A stretch of 5,103 bases of DNA from Candidatus Babelota bacterium (GTDB taxonomy: Bacteria > Babelota > Babeliae > Babelales > Vermiphilaceae): positions 1 to 5,103 of the forward strand of contig JABSSP010000112.1 in NCBI GenBank assembly GCA_013213985.1. The letters run 5' to 3'. This document shows positions 1 through 5,103 of the stretch, one piece after another. The translations under genes were made by a program, and so were the position numbers. How positions within the stretch are numbered: the first letter of the stretch is position 1; each line of letters opens with the position of its first letter. The notes beneath the pieces were generated by a model. It was not told the origin of the DNA. It worked only from the letters and a program-made list of their open reading frames with translations, and did not search any database.

Positions 1-915
1 ACCAATTTAATTTATGGATTATCTGTTGGAATGGAATCAACCGTAGCGCCAGTTATTATTTTAGCTTTAGTTATTTTAGCAGCCTTTCTTTTTGGCGGTG
101 GTTTATTTGGTGTTTCCCTTGCTGCAGTTTCAATGTTAGCAACCGTTGGTATCACTATGACGGTTGACGCATACGGCCCAATTGCCGACAATGCGGGCGG
201 TATTGCGCAAATGTCTGGCTTTGGAGAATCAGTCCGTAAGATTACTGATAAACTTGATGCGCTTGGCAATACAACAGCTGCAATGGGCAAAGGTTTTGCT
301 ATTGGTTCTGCGTTGTTGACTGCGTTGGCTATGTTCTCTGCGTATGCTGAACAAGCAGGCCTTGATATATTAAATCTTTTAAATCCATTTGTTATGGTAG
401 GTATGTTTATTGGTGGAACTGTCCCATTTATTATTTCTGCATTGACCATGCGTTCAGTTGGTGACGCTGCACTTAAAATGGTAATGGAAGTTCGCCGACA
501 GTTCAAAAGTATTCCTGGTATTATGGAAGGCACTGGAGAGCCTGATTACGAACGATGTATTATGATTAGTACACAAGCGGCGCTTAAGGAAATGATTTTG
601 CCTGGAATTATAACTGTTTCTGCCCCCGTGATTATTCGTTTTACTTTAGGTAAAGCCGCACTCGGTGGATTTTTAGTTGGTGCCACTGTAGTTGGTGTCT
701 TACTTGCTTTGATGATGGCAAATTGTGGTGGAACCTACGACAATGCAAAAAAATATATTGAAGCCGGAAACTTTGGTGGTAAAGGATCAGATGCTCACAA
801 AGCGGCGGTCATTGGAGATACCGTTGGTGATCCGTTTAAAGATACCTCAGGACCAGCGTTAAATATTCTAATTAAGCTGATGTCTGTTATTTCATTATTA
901 TTTGTTCTTATATAG
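1..915 (+). CDS. hppA: Membrane-bound ion-translocating pyrophosphatase, C-terminal part (5' end outside window)
   Basis: This is an integral membrane enzyme that hydrolyses pyrophosphate and pumps H+ or Na+ across the membrane. The frame is open from base 1 to TAG at 913-915, giving 304 residues of a protein normally around 650-800 long, so the N-terminal half lies upstream. Family signatures are plain: [12 protein letters not shown] at residues 56-67 of the fragment, [10 protein letters not shown] at 89-98, and [14 protein letters not shown] at 272-285 just before the last helix. Several long hydrophobic segments are visible, at about residues 14-54, 97-116, 130-150, 190-235 and 286-304, as expected for the C-terminal helices of the 16-helix fold. 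Ala93 and Gly96 in the GNTTAAMG motif match the K+-dependent subfamily; the K+-independent type has Lys and Thr there. Whether it pumps H+ or Na+ depends on residues outside the window. The ATG at 31 is an internal methionine, not the start. The identity is very secure. Confidence 0.97.
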   Translation, partial: TNLIYGLSVGMESTVAPVIILALVILAAFLFGGGLFGVSLAAVSMLATVGITMTVDAYGPIADNAGGIAQMSGFGESVRKITDKLDALGNTTAAMGKGFAIGSALLTALAMFSAYAEQAGLDILNLLNPFVMVGMFIGGTVPFIISALTMRSVGDAALKMVMEVRRQFKSIPGIMEGTGEPDYERCIMISTQAALKEMILPGIITVSAPVIIRFTLGKAALGGFLVGATVVGVLLALMMANCGGTYDNAKKYIEAGNFGGKGSDAHKAAVIGDTVGDPFKDTSGPALNILIKLMSVISLLFVLI

Positions 916-944
916 AAATTACCAAAAACACTTTTAATTCATCT

Positions 945-985
945 ATTGGTTCCGATTGTTGAAAAATAATCGGAACCAATTTTTG
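945..985 (+). terminator. Rho-independent terminator of hppA
   Basis: A perfect 13-bp inverted repeat (arms 945-957 and 968-980, ATTGGTTCCGATT and its complement) has a 10-nt spacer. A G-T pair and two A-T pairs could extend the stem into the spacer. The right arm runs directly into a T tract (980-984). It begins 30 bases after the hppA stop codon and has no matching A tract on the left, so it should work mainly on plus-strand transcripts. Confidence 0.88.
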
Positions 986-1041
986 TACAGCTATTGTAAT
1001 AGGTTTTTTTTAAATAATATTGAACCTCAATTAGAAATTTC

Positions 1042-1071
1042 TTGTGATATTCCCTCTGGTCTTGCTACAAT
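1042..1071 (+). promoter_or_regulatory. Candidate promoter for the small ORF at 1124
   Basis: TTGTGA (1042-1047) is followed after 18 bases by TACAAT (1066-1071). A TG one base upstream of the -10 hexamer (1063-1064) makes an extended -10, TGCTACAAT. Transcription would start near 1078, about 46 bases before the ATG at 1124. It lies downstream of the hppA terminator, where a new promoter is needed if the small ORF is expressed. It is a motif match only. Confidence 0.45.
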
Positions 1072-1123
1072 AAAAAAGTATAAGAGGAGAAAAATTATAA
1101 GAAAACGAGTTGAGGAGGCAGTC

Positions 1124-1375
1124 ATGTTCGGGTTTGGTAATCAGTTAAAAAGGCGGATCCTTACTATTATCAGGCTTGTATGTACGCTGCTCATCACAGT
1201 TTTTTTACCTCGCATATTTATTCATACAGCAAAAAAATACAAACTTAATTTACGATATAAAAATTCTTACATCATCGATTTTCATATTAATTCCACAAAA
1301 AACAATTTTATAACTGACCAAGCTTTTTTGTTGGCCAAGGCAGTAAAATTGAAAAAGGATAAAAGCATAATATAG
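1124..1375 (+). CDS. Putative small membrane protein, 83 aa, unknown function
   Basis: I do not recognise this protein. The ATG at 1124 is chosen because a consensus AGGAGG (1113-1118) sits five bases before it. The same frame is open further upstream to a TTG at 956, but that start would lie inside the hppA terminator. The product begins with a short basic stretch (MFGFGNQLKRR). One hydrophobic segment of about 20 residues follows (about 12-33, rich in I, L, V, T), then a very basic AT-rich tail ending KKDKSII. This looks like a single-pass membrane protein with few acidic residues. No conserved domain is visible and the codons are strongly A/T biased, so chance reading of AT-rich spacer cannot be ruled out. 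The ribosome-binding site and the promoter-like motif upstream are the main arguments that it is real. Confidence 0.42.
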   Translation: MFGFGNQLKRRILTIIRLVCTLLITVFLPRIFIHTAKKYKLNLRYKNSYIIDFHINSTKNNFITDQAFLLAKAVKLKKDKSII

Positions 1376-1382
1376 TTCAAAT

Positions 1383-1420
1383 CCGTTCGCCCTGAGCTTG
1401 TCGAAGGGTTCTTGCCGAAC
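1383..1420. repeat. Partial copy of a dispersed palindromic repeat (CCCTGAGCTTGTCGAAGGG core)
   Basis: The stretch CGTTCGCCCTGAGCTTGTC (from 1384) continues into GAAGGG and ends in CCGAAC. GTTCG (1385-1389) can pair with CGAAC (1416-1420), CCCT (1390-1393) with AGGG (1405-1408), and CTT with AAG around GTCG at the tip. From memory, this core occurs as a dispersed intergenic repeat in many unrelated bacteria; I could not search for it. It is more GC-rich than the flanking spacer, which fits an inserted element. There is no T tract after it, so it does not look like a terminator. Only one copy is visible in this window. Confidence 0.6.
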
Positions 1421-1457
1421 ACCCTCAATAAAGCAGCATTCCTATTCATTTTTTGTC

Positions 1458-1486
1458 TTGCGCAAAATTTTATCCAATGTTATTAT
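1458..1486 (+). promoter_or_regulatory. Promoter of the fcl-gmd operon
   Basis: An extended -10 element, TGTTATTAT (TG at 1478-1479, hexamer 1481-1486), lies 17 bases after a weak -35, TTGCGC (1458-1463). The start of transcription would be near 1493, giving a leader of about 30 bases that contains the ribosome-binding site of fcl. The strong -10 with TG extension makes up for the poor -35. No operator-like repeat overlaps it; the palindromic repeat ends about 40 bases upstream. Confidence 0.55.
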
Positions 1487-1512
1487 GCGGCAACTCATTA
1501 ATTTTTTTATAC

Positions 1513-1517
1513 AGGAG
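1513..1517 (+). promoter_or_regulatory. Ribosome-binding site that fixes the fcl start
   Basis: AGGAG sits six bases before the ATG at 1524. The next in-frame ATG, at 1623, would give a conventional cytosolic-length enzyme but is preceded by an A/C-rich stretch with no purine-rich site. Initiation at 1524, which includes the signal peptide, is therefore favoured. Confidence 0.8.
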
Positions 1518-1523
1518 AATACC

Positions 1524-2576
1524 ATGCGTATTTCTACAGCGTTATTATTTTTCACATTGAGTTTAGCATCTTTTTCAGGTGCGTATGCTAAAGGAGAAAT
1601 TCAAAAAAGAACTCAACCAACCATGGACAAGGATGCTAAAGTTTTTGTTGCAGGGCATCGGGGGTTGGTTGGTTCGGCCCTGATGCGCGAGCTTGAGCGG
1701 CAAGGTTATACCAATATTGTGACGCGGACTCATGCACAGGTAGATTTATGTGATCCGGTTGCAGTGGATAATTTTTTTAGTTCACAAGTTAGATCAATGT
1801 CCGGACCAATTGAATATATTTTTCTAGCTGCAGCCAAAGTTGGTGGCATTTGGGGAAATTATAAAAATCCAGTTCCCTTTATTCGTGACAATATTTTAAT
1901 TGAAATGAATGTGATAGATGCTGCACATCGTTATGATGTTACAAAATTAATCTTTTTAGGCTCTTCATGCATTTATCCTAAATTTTGCCAACAACCAATC
2001 AAAGAAGAATATCTTTTGACTGGCGAATTAGAACCATCTAATGAGCACTATGCGATTGCAAAAATTGCTGGTATAAAAGCATGCCAAGCATACAACAGAC
2101 AATACGGAACTAACTTTATTGCTTGCATGCCGACTAACTTGTACGGTCCGTGTGATAATTTTGATTTAGAAACCTCACACGTGTTGCCGGCATTACTTTC
2201 TAAATTTTACACGGCAAAAAAAGAAGGCAGAGACTCAGTTGTTGTCTGGGGAACCGGAACTCCATATCGTGAATTTTTATACATAGACGATCTTGCAAGT
2301 GCAGTTGTTCATCTGATGAACTATTATGATGGCAACGAAATAGTAAACGTTGGGACAGGCAAAGATATTACCATTGGTGACGTTGCTCGAGTTATTAAAG
2401 AAGTTGTTGGTTTTGAGGGTAACATTGTTTTTGATACAAAAAAATCTGACGGAGCACCGCGTAAACTTCTTGATGTGAGTAGATTAAGAAATCTTGGTTG
2501 GCAAGCATCAACTGCATTGCGTGATGGTATTCAAAAAACACTTGATTGGTGCATCAAAGAAGGTATTTTTCAATAG
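1524..2576 (+). CDS. fcl: GDP-L-fucose synthase with N-terminal signal peptide
   Basis: The 350-residue product is a 3,5-epimerase/4-reductase of the short-chain dehydrogenase family. It turns GDP-4-keto-6-deoxymannose into GDP-L-fucose using NADPH. The nucleotide-binding loop GHRGLVG is at 44-50. The Ser-Tyr-Lys triad is S147, Y176 and K180, in LGSSCIYP and YAIAKIAG. The epimerisation acid/base pair C149 and H219 is present, a constant +40 offset from my recollection of the E. coli enzyme numbering. MPTNLYGPCDNF (202-213) and the C-terminal substrate region with PRKLLDVSRL are also typical. Residues 1-22 form a clear Sec signal: Met-Arg, a hydrophobic core from Ile3 to about Gly19, and an AYA/K cleavage site. 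A spacer of about 15 residues precedes the Rossmann fold. The usual family length is about 310-320, and the extra residues are this N-terminus. It is the first gene of an operon with gmd, 32 bases downstream. Function is secure; export is inferred. Confidence 0.96.
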   Translation: MRISTALLFFTLSLASFSGAYAKGEIQKRTQPTMDKDAKVFVAGHRGLVGSALMRELERQGYTNIVTRTHAQVDLCDPVAVDNFFSSQVRSMSGPIEYIFLAAAKVGGIWGNYKNPVPFIRDNILIEMNVIDAAHRYDVTKLIFLGSSCIYPKFCQQPIKEEYLLTGELEPSNEHYAIAKIAGIKACQAYNRQYGTNFIACMPTNLYGPCDNFDLETSHVLPALLSKFYTAKKEGRDSVVVWGTGTPYREFLYIDDLASAVVHLMNYYDGNEIVNVGTGKDITIGDVARVIKEVVGFEGNIVFDTKKSDGAPRKLLDVSRLRNLGWQASTALRDGIQKTLDWCIKEGIFQ

Positions 2577-2594
2577 GATGTACAGTACTTAATT

Positions 2595-2601
2595 AAAGGA
2601 G
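2595..2601 (+). promoter_or_regulatory. Ribosome-binding site that fixes the gmd start
   Basis: AAAGGAG lies seven bases before the ATG at 2609. The only later in-frame alternatives before the nucleotide-binding loop are a TTG at codon 9 and a GTG at codon 15 (2651), neither with a visible ribosome-binding site. The start that includes the signal peptide is therefore the best one. Confidence 0.8.
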
Positions 2602-2608
2602 CAGTGCA

Positions 2609-3763
2609 ATGAAGCGTATACTGTCTATTTTATTGATCAGCATAATTTGTGTGGCTCATGCTCATGACGAGCCACACAAATCACAGGAAAAGCGAAAGGT
2701 AGCATTTGTTACGGGGATCACCGGCCAGGATGGTGCACTCCTAGCGAAATTTTTATTAGAGCTGAAGGACTACCACTACATAGTGCACGGCGTTAAGCGT
2801 CGTGCATCTTCTTTTAACACAGCACGTATTGATCATCTTTATAGAGACTTGCATGATTCAGGAGAAAAACGTTTTATATTACATTATGGGGATGTTTCTG
2901 ACAGTACTAATATGATTCGTCTTATTCAGGAAATCCAGCCTGATGAAATTTATAATTTAGCAGCACAGAGTCATGTAAGGGTTTCTTTTGAGTTGCCTAA
3001 TTACACCGCACAAGTAGATGGAATCGGCGTTCTGAATATTGTAGAAGCGGTTCGCATTTTAGGTCTTACCCAGAAAACAAAAGTATACCAAGCATCAACG
3101 AGTGAAATGTATGGCAAGGTACAAGAAGTTCCGCAAAGTGAAACAACCCCATTTTATCCGCGTTCTCCTTATGGTGTTGCAAAGCTTTATGGATTCTGGA
3201 TTATTAAAAATTACCGTGAAGCATATAATATGTTTGCGTGCAATGGGATTTTATTTAATCATGAATCGCCTATTCGAGGTGAAACATTTGTAACACGCAA
3301 GATTATTCGTGCTGCAGTGCGCATTAAATATGGCTTGCAAGAGACGTTATACCTTGGCAATCTTGATGCAAAACGTGATTGGGGGCATGCGCGTGATTAT
3401 GTTCGAGCTATGTGGATGATGTTACAACAAGACGAACCAGATGATTTTGTCATTGCTACAGGGCAAACGCGTTCAGTCAGAGACTTTGTCGAAATTGCAT
3501 TTGAAAAAGTTGGTATTGATATTGAATGGCGTGGCAGTGGGCTAGATGAAGTTGGATATAATAAAAATACTAATCAGCCAGTCGTAAAAGTTGATCCAAA
3601 ATATTTTAGACCTTCAGAGGTTGAACTTTTAATTGGTGATGCAACCAAGGCCAAAAACGTATTGGGATGGGAACCAAAAATTAGCTTTGAGCAATTGGTT
3701 GAAGATATGGTGCAGCATGACGAAAAAATTGTAAAACAACAAGTTGCAGCTATACATAGATAA
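2609..3763 (+). CDS. gmd: GDP-mannose 4,6-dehydratase with N-terminal signal peptide
   Basis: The 384-residue product is a short-chain dehydrogenase-type sugar-nucleotide dehydratase. It makes GDP-4-keto-6-deoxymannose from GDP-mannose, the first step to GDP-L-fucose. Visible signatures are the loop GITGQDG (36-42), the cofactor/tetramer motif KRRASSFNT (63-71), and the catalytic T164, E166, Y188 and K192 in ASTSEMYG and [40 protein letters not shown] and [12 protein letters not shown] are further C-terminal family blocks. The core is full length. Residues 1-18 look like a Sec signal: MKR, a hydrophobic stretch [13 protein letters not shown], and an AHA/H cleavage site, followed by a polar spacer to Lys30. 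Ordinary enzymes start about three residues before the Rossmann strand, so this N-terminus is an addition of about 27 residues. It follows fcl by 32 bases and was probably cotranscribed from the promoter near 1458-1486. No glycosyltransferase or GDP-mannose synthesis gene is in view. Function is secure; export is inferred. Confidence 0.97.
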   Translation: MKRILSILLISIICVAHAHDEPHKSQEKRKVAFVTGITGQDGALLAKFLLELKDYHYIVHGVKRRASSFNTARIDHLYRDLHDSGEKRFILHYGDVSDSTNMIRLIQEIQPDEIYNLAAQSHVRVSFELPNYTAQVDGIGVLNIVEAVRILGLTQKTKVYQASTSEMYGKVQEVPQSETTPFYPRSPYGVAKLYGFWIIKNYREAYNMFACNGILFNHESPIRGETFVTRKIIRAAVRIKYGLQETLYLGNLDAKRDWGHARDYVRAMWMMLQQDEPDDFVIATGQTRSVRDFVEIAFEKVGIDIEWRGSGLDEVGYNKNTNQPVVKVDPKYFRPSEVELLIGDATKAKNVLGWEPKISFEQLVEDMVQHDEKIVKQQVAAIHR

Positions 3764-3785
3764 AAATAACAATGTTGGTTTTGAA

Positions 3786-3815
3786 GGAGCTCAGAACTAC
3801 TGAGCTCCATTTTTT
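3786..3815 (+). terminator. Terminator of the fcl-gmd operon, possibly bidirectional
   Basis: A 9-bp perfect stem, GGAGCTCAG (3786-3794) with CTGAGCTCC (3800-3808), closes a 5-nt loop and is followed by TTTTTT (3810-3815). It starts 23 bases after the gmd stop. The minus-strand thioredoxin gene ends at 3814, so the hairpin also lies just past its stop codon. The U tract in that direction is poor, so its effect on the minus strand is uncertain. Confidence 0.88.
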
Positions 3816-4380
3816 ATCGCGCAAAAAGATTAGAAATAGAGTCTACTATCCATGTAAAGAAATTTTGTATGGATTTAAAGATAGTTACAAAAGCATGTTT
3901 AAGCCATTCAAGTGGAGATATAGTTTTTTTAACTTTTCCGTTAATAACTTTTTTTGCGGGCCCTGTTTTGTTTAAAAGAAATTCGTTTATTTTTTCTGTA
4001 ATATTTTCTTGAAAATCATCTTCATCTTGTGAGTCAAAAAAGTGACTACGATGTTTTTCATCAGTTCCATGCATCAAAAGAAAAGTAGGGAAACTTGATA
4101 CGTTAAATTTTCGCATGAGTTGCTTGCCTTTGTCGCCGTCAATATGTATAAAAGTAATTTCTGAAAGTTCGGGCTGAGCCGTGATTTTTTCAAAAGGTTT
4201 TTTTACCATTTTGCATGCACCGCACCACGTAGTTGAAAATTTGATTACCGCAGGAACAGGGTTTCCATTTGGGGTAATTTTTTCTAGCAGTTGTTTTTCG
4301 TTTTCGACTTCAACGATATTTGCAAAAAGTACGTATGTTGACAGGAGTAGCATGATAGAAAATATGTTTGATTTATACAT
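3814..4380 (-). CDS. Exported thioredoxin-like protein with C-terminal helical extension
   Basis: The 188-residue protein has a thioredoxin fold. A signal-like N-terminus (MYKSN, hydrophobic core from Ile6 to Phe19, probable cleavage after Ala20) precedes a domain at about 22-135. That domain has the active site WCGAC (52-56) and the cis-proline loop SSFPTF (95-100). WCGAC rather than WCGPC lacks the usual Pro, which tends to raise the redox potential relative to thioredoxin. After an acidic helix and a basic linker (139-152), residues 155-188 form a Trp/Phe/Ile-rich segment (SPLEWLKHAF to ISNLFAR) absent from ordinary thioredoxins. It looks like an amphipathic or membrane-binding helix. The ATG at 4380 has AAGGA (4391-4387) six bases upstream. 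The protein is likely periplasmic, possibly held at the membrane, acting in disulfide reduction or isomerisation. It converges on the fcl-gmd operon. The specific substrate is unknown. Confidence 0.9.
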   Translation of the reverse strand: MYKSNIFSIMLLLSTYVLFANIVEVENEKQLLEKITPNGNPVPAVIKFSTTWCGACKMVKKPFEKITAQPELSEITFIHIDGDKGKQLMRKFNVSSFPTFLLMHGTDEKHRSHFFDSQDEDDFQENITEKINEFLLNKTGPAKKVINGKVKKTISPLEWLKHAFVTIFKSIQNFFTWIVDSISNLFAR

Positions 4381-4395
4381 TTACATTCCTTTTTA

Positions 4396-4425
4396 ATTAC
4401 AGTAGGTGTAATACTGGTTTTTCAA
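4396..4425 (-). promoter_or_regulatory. Candidate promoter of the thioredoxin-like gene
   Basis: On the minus strand TTGAAA (4425-4420) is followed after 18 bases by TGTAAT (4401-4396). Both hexamers match consensus at five of six positions. Transcription would start near 4389, leaving a leader of only about nine bases that barely holds the ribosome-binding site, which is the main weakness of this call. It fits the need for a promoter after the terminator at 4432-4454. Confidence 0.38.
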
Positions 4426-4431
4426 TGTAAA

Positions 4432-4454
4432 AGGTGCCCCAGAAAGGGGCACTT
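4432..4454 (-). terminator. Terminator of the upstream thioredoxin/Cys-tail gene
   Basis: GTGCCCC and GGGGCAC (4434-4440 and 4446-4452) form a 7-bp GC-rich stem with a 5-nt loop, extended by one G-U and one A-U pair. On the minus strand it is followed by CUUUU (4433-4429). It lies about 17 bases past the final stop codon at 4471, where a 3' end is expected if transcription continues through the internal TAA. Confidence 0.75.
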
Positions 4455-4470
4455 AAAAATATTGTGGTTT

Positions 4471-5103
4471 TTATTTGCATTTGCATGTTTTGCATTTGCC
4501 ATCGCATGTTTTGCAGTTAGGACCGCATTTACATTTTTTGTATGCTTTCTTTTTTTTCTTGCCATTAGCTTTTTTCTTTTTGATACCGTTTTTTTTCTTT
4601 TTATTTTGCAGGCCTGTTTTTACGGATTTTTTTTTAGCCTTTTTCTTTTTACCGTTTAGTTTTTTTGCTTTTTTCTTTTTAGTTTTTACGGTAGATCTCT
4701 TTTTTACTTTTGGTGCTGGAATTGTTGCTATTAATCCTCTGGGTCCTTCGACAACTTCTGTAATTATTGATGCAGCAGGTGGCGTTTCAAATACCCCTCC
4801 TGCTCTAGACCCTAATCCGCCTGGTGCTGTACCAAATACTTCTGATAGATATTGATTAAATTGTGATCTAAAGGTGTCTGGTTTATAAAGATCTGTTGCT
4901 TTAAAAAGTACTTAGCCATTTTTGATGAAAAGGAAACTTGGAATCGATCCAATATTGTATGATTCTGAAATTGAATAATCAAATTCTGTATCGATACCAA
5001 AAAAATTAATTCCAGGAGTTGTTGCTGCGAGTTGTTCATAGTGTGGCTTGATTTGTTGGCAGGGTCCGCATCCTCTGTTTGAAAACATAACGACAGTTGG
5101 TCC
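4471..5103 (-). pseudogene. Thioredoxin-fold protein with poly-Lys and Cys-rich tail, interrupted by an in-frame TAA (5' end outside window)
   Basis: Read from 5103 downward, one frame encodes a thioredoxin core: VVMF, then active site GCGPC, and the cis-proline loop GSIPSF before the strand FLFIKNG. A TAA then falls at 4914-4912. Immediately after it the same frame resumes with VLFKATDLYKPDTFRSQFNQYL, exactly the last strand and helix expected of the fold, so the reading is continuous across the stop. After that come a Gly/Pro/Ala-rich linker (about 4839-4711), a 59-codon block with 33 lysines (4710-4534), and a final 20 residues with seven cysteines (4533-4474), ending at TAA 4473-4471. The 146 codons after the internal stop contain no ATG, GTG or TTG near their beginning, so they cannot readily start on their own. 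Options are a nonsense mutation, a sequencing error, or stop-codon readthrough. The N-terminal part, probably with a signal peptide, is beyond the window. I know no named family with this full architecture. Confidence 0.78.
4912..4914 (-). other. In-frame TAA inside the thioredoxin fold
   Basis: The codon follows Lys-Asn-Gly and precedes Val-Leu-Phe. Thioredoxins commonly have Lys, Glu or Gln at this turn, and AAA, GAA and CAA each differ from TAA by one base. TAA also ends gmd, the other thioredoxin gene and this frame itself, so it is a normal stop in this genome. Confidence 0.85.

Noticed and set aside
12..533. Open frame on the minus strand opposite hppA
   Set aside because: It is the antisense of a conserved membrane protein, and its composition follows from that; no start signal or family likeness.
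991..1011. CTAT/ATAG mini-hairpin followed by eight T as a second terminator
   Set aside because: The stem is only 4 bp of A-T-rich pairs, far too weak next to the strong terminator just upstream.
956..1123. Extension of the small ORF upstream to a TTG at 956
   Set aside because: It would begin inside the hppA terminator hairpin and has no ribosome-binding site, while the ATG at 1124 has a consensus one.
1398..1523. Extension of fcl upstream to 1398
   Set aside because: The start would fall inside the palindromic repeat and before the likely promoter, and the added residues have no resemblance to the family. ATG 1524 has a proper ribosome-binding site and opens a textbook signal peptide.
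3102..3293. Plus-strand open frame inside gmd
   Set aside because: Out-of-frame reading of conserved gmd sequence, without a ribosome-binding site.
4400..4416. CAGTA/TACTG inverted repeat between the -35 and -10 of the thioredoxin gene as an operator
   Set aside because: The arms are only 5 bp with a 7-nt spacer, which is expected by chance in a sequence of this size; no regulator is nearby.
4462..4855. Phe-rich hydrophobic open frames on the plus strand
   Set aside because: They are the complement of lysine codons (AAA/AAG read as TTT/CTT). The minus strand gives a sensible thioredoxin-to-Cys-tail protein ending in front of a terminator.
4812..5039. A 75-codon minus-strand frame starting MNNSQQQ
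   Set aside because: It overlaps the thioredoxin core in another frame; that core has CGPC and the cis-proline loop, so this is a shadow. It also does not explain the coding past the TAA.
1..5103. CRISPR array, tRNA, rRNA, insertion sequence or prophage genes
   Set aside because: No regularly spaced direct repeats, cloverleaf-like segments, transposase motifs or phage genes were seen on either strand.

Overview
The window is AT-rich bacterial DNA. It holds three complete, clearly identifiable genes, one probable small gene, and two genes cut by the window ends. Four proteins (Fcl, Gmd and both thioredoxin-like proteins) are either visibly or probably exported, which suggests a diderm bacterium. 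The mix of a K+-dependent-type membrane pyrophosphatase, exported thioredoxin-fold proteins, cytosolic-type sugar-nucleotide enzymes with signal peptides, and a Lys/Cys-rich tail protein would fit a host-associated lineage such as Candidatus Dependentiae (TM6). That placement is an inference from gene style, not something the sequence proves.

Layout. Positions 1-915 (+) encode the C-terminal part of a membrane-bound ion-pumping pyrophosphatase (hppA), closed by a perfect 13-bp hairpin terminator at 945-985. Positions 986-1523 hold a possible extended -10 promoter, a small ORF with a strong ribosome-binding site (1124-1375) encoding a putative one-helix membrane protein, a partial copy of a dispersed palindromic repeat (1383-1420), and a good promoter at 1458-1486. 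Positions 1524-3763 (+) are a two-gene operon, fcl then gmd. A convergent hairpin terminator follows at 3786-3815. On the minus strand are a complete exported thioredoxin-like gene (4380 to 3814) and, upstream of it, the 3' part of a second thioredoxin-fold gene (5103 to 4471). The second gene carries an in-frame TAA inside the thioredoxin fold, then an open frame with a Gly/Pro linker, a poly-lysine block and a metallothionein-like tail of seven cysteines. A hairpin terminator separates the two minus-strand genes.

How the genes fit together. Gmd converts GDP-mannose to GDP-4-keto-6-deoxymannose, and Fcl epimerises and reduces this to GDP-L-fucose, so the operon encodes the complete de novo two-step route. 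The main surprise is that both enzymes begin with an apparent Sec signal peptide although the pathway is normally cytosolic. All expected catalytic residues are kept. If the signals work, GDP-fucose would be made outside the bacterial cytoplasm, possibly from host GDP-mannose. The second surprise is the interrupted thioredoxin/poly-Lys/Cys-tail gene at the right edge.
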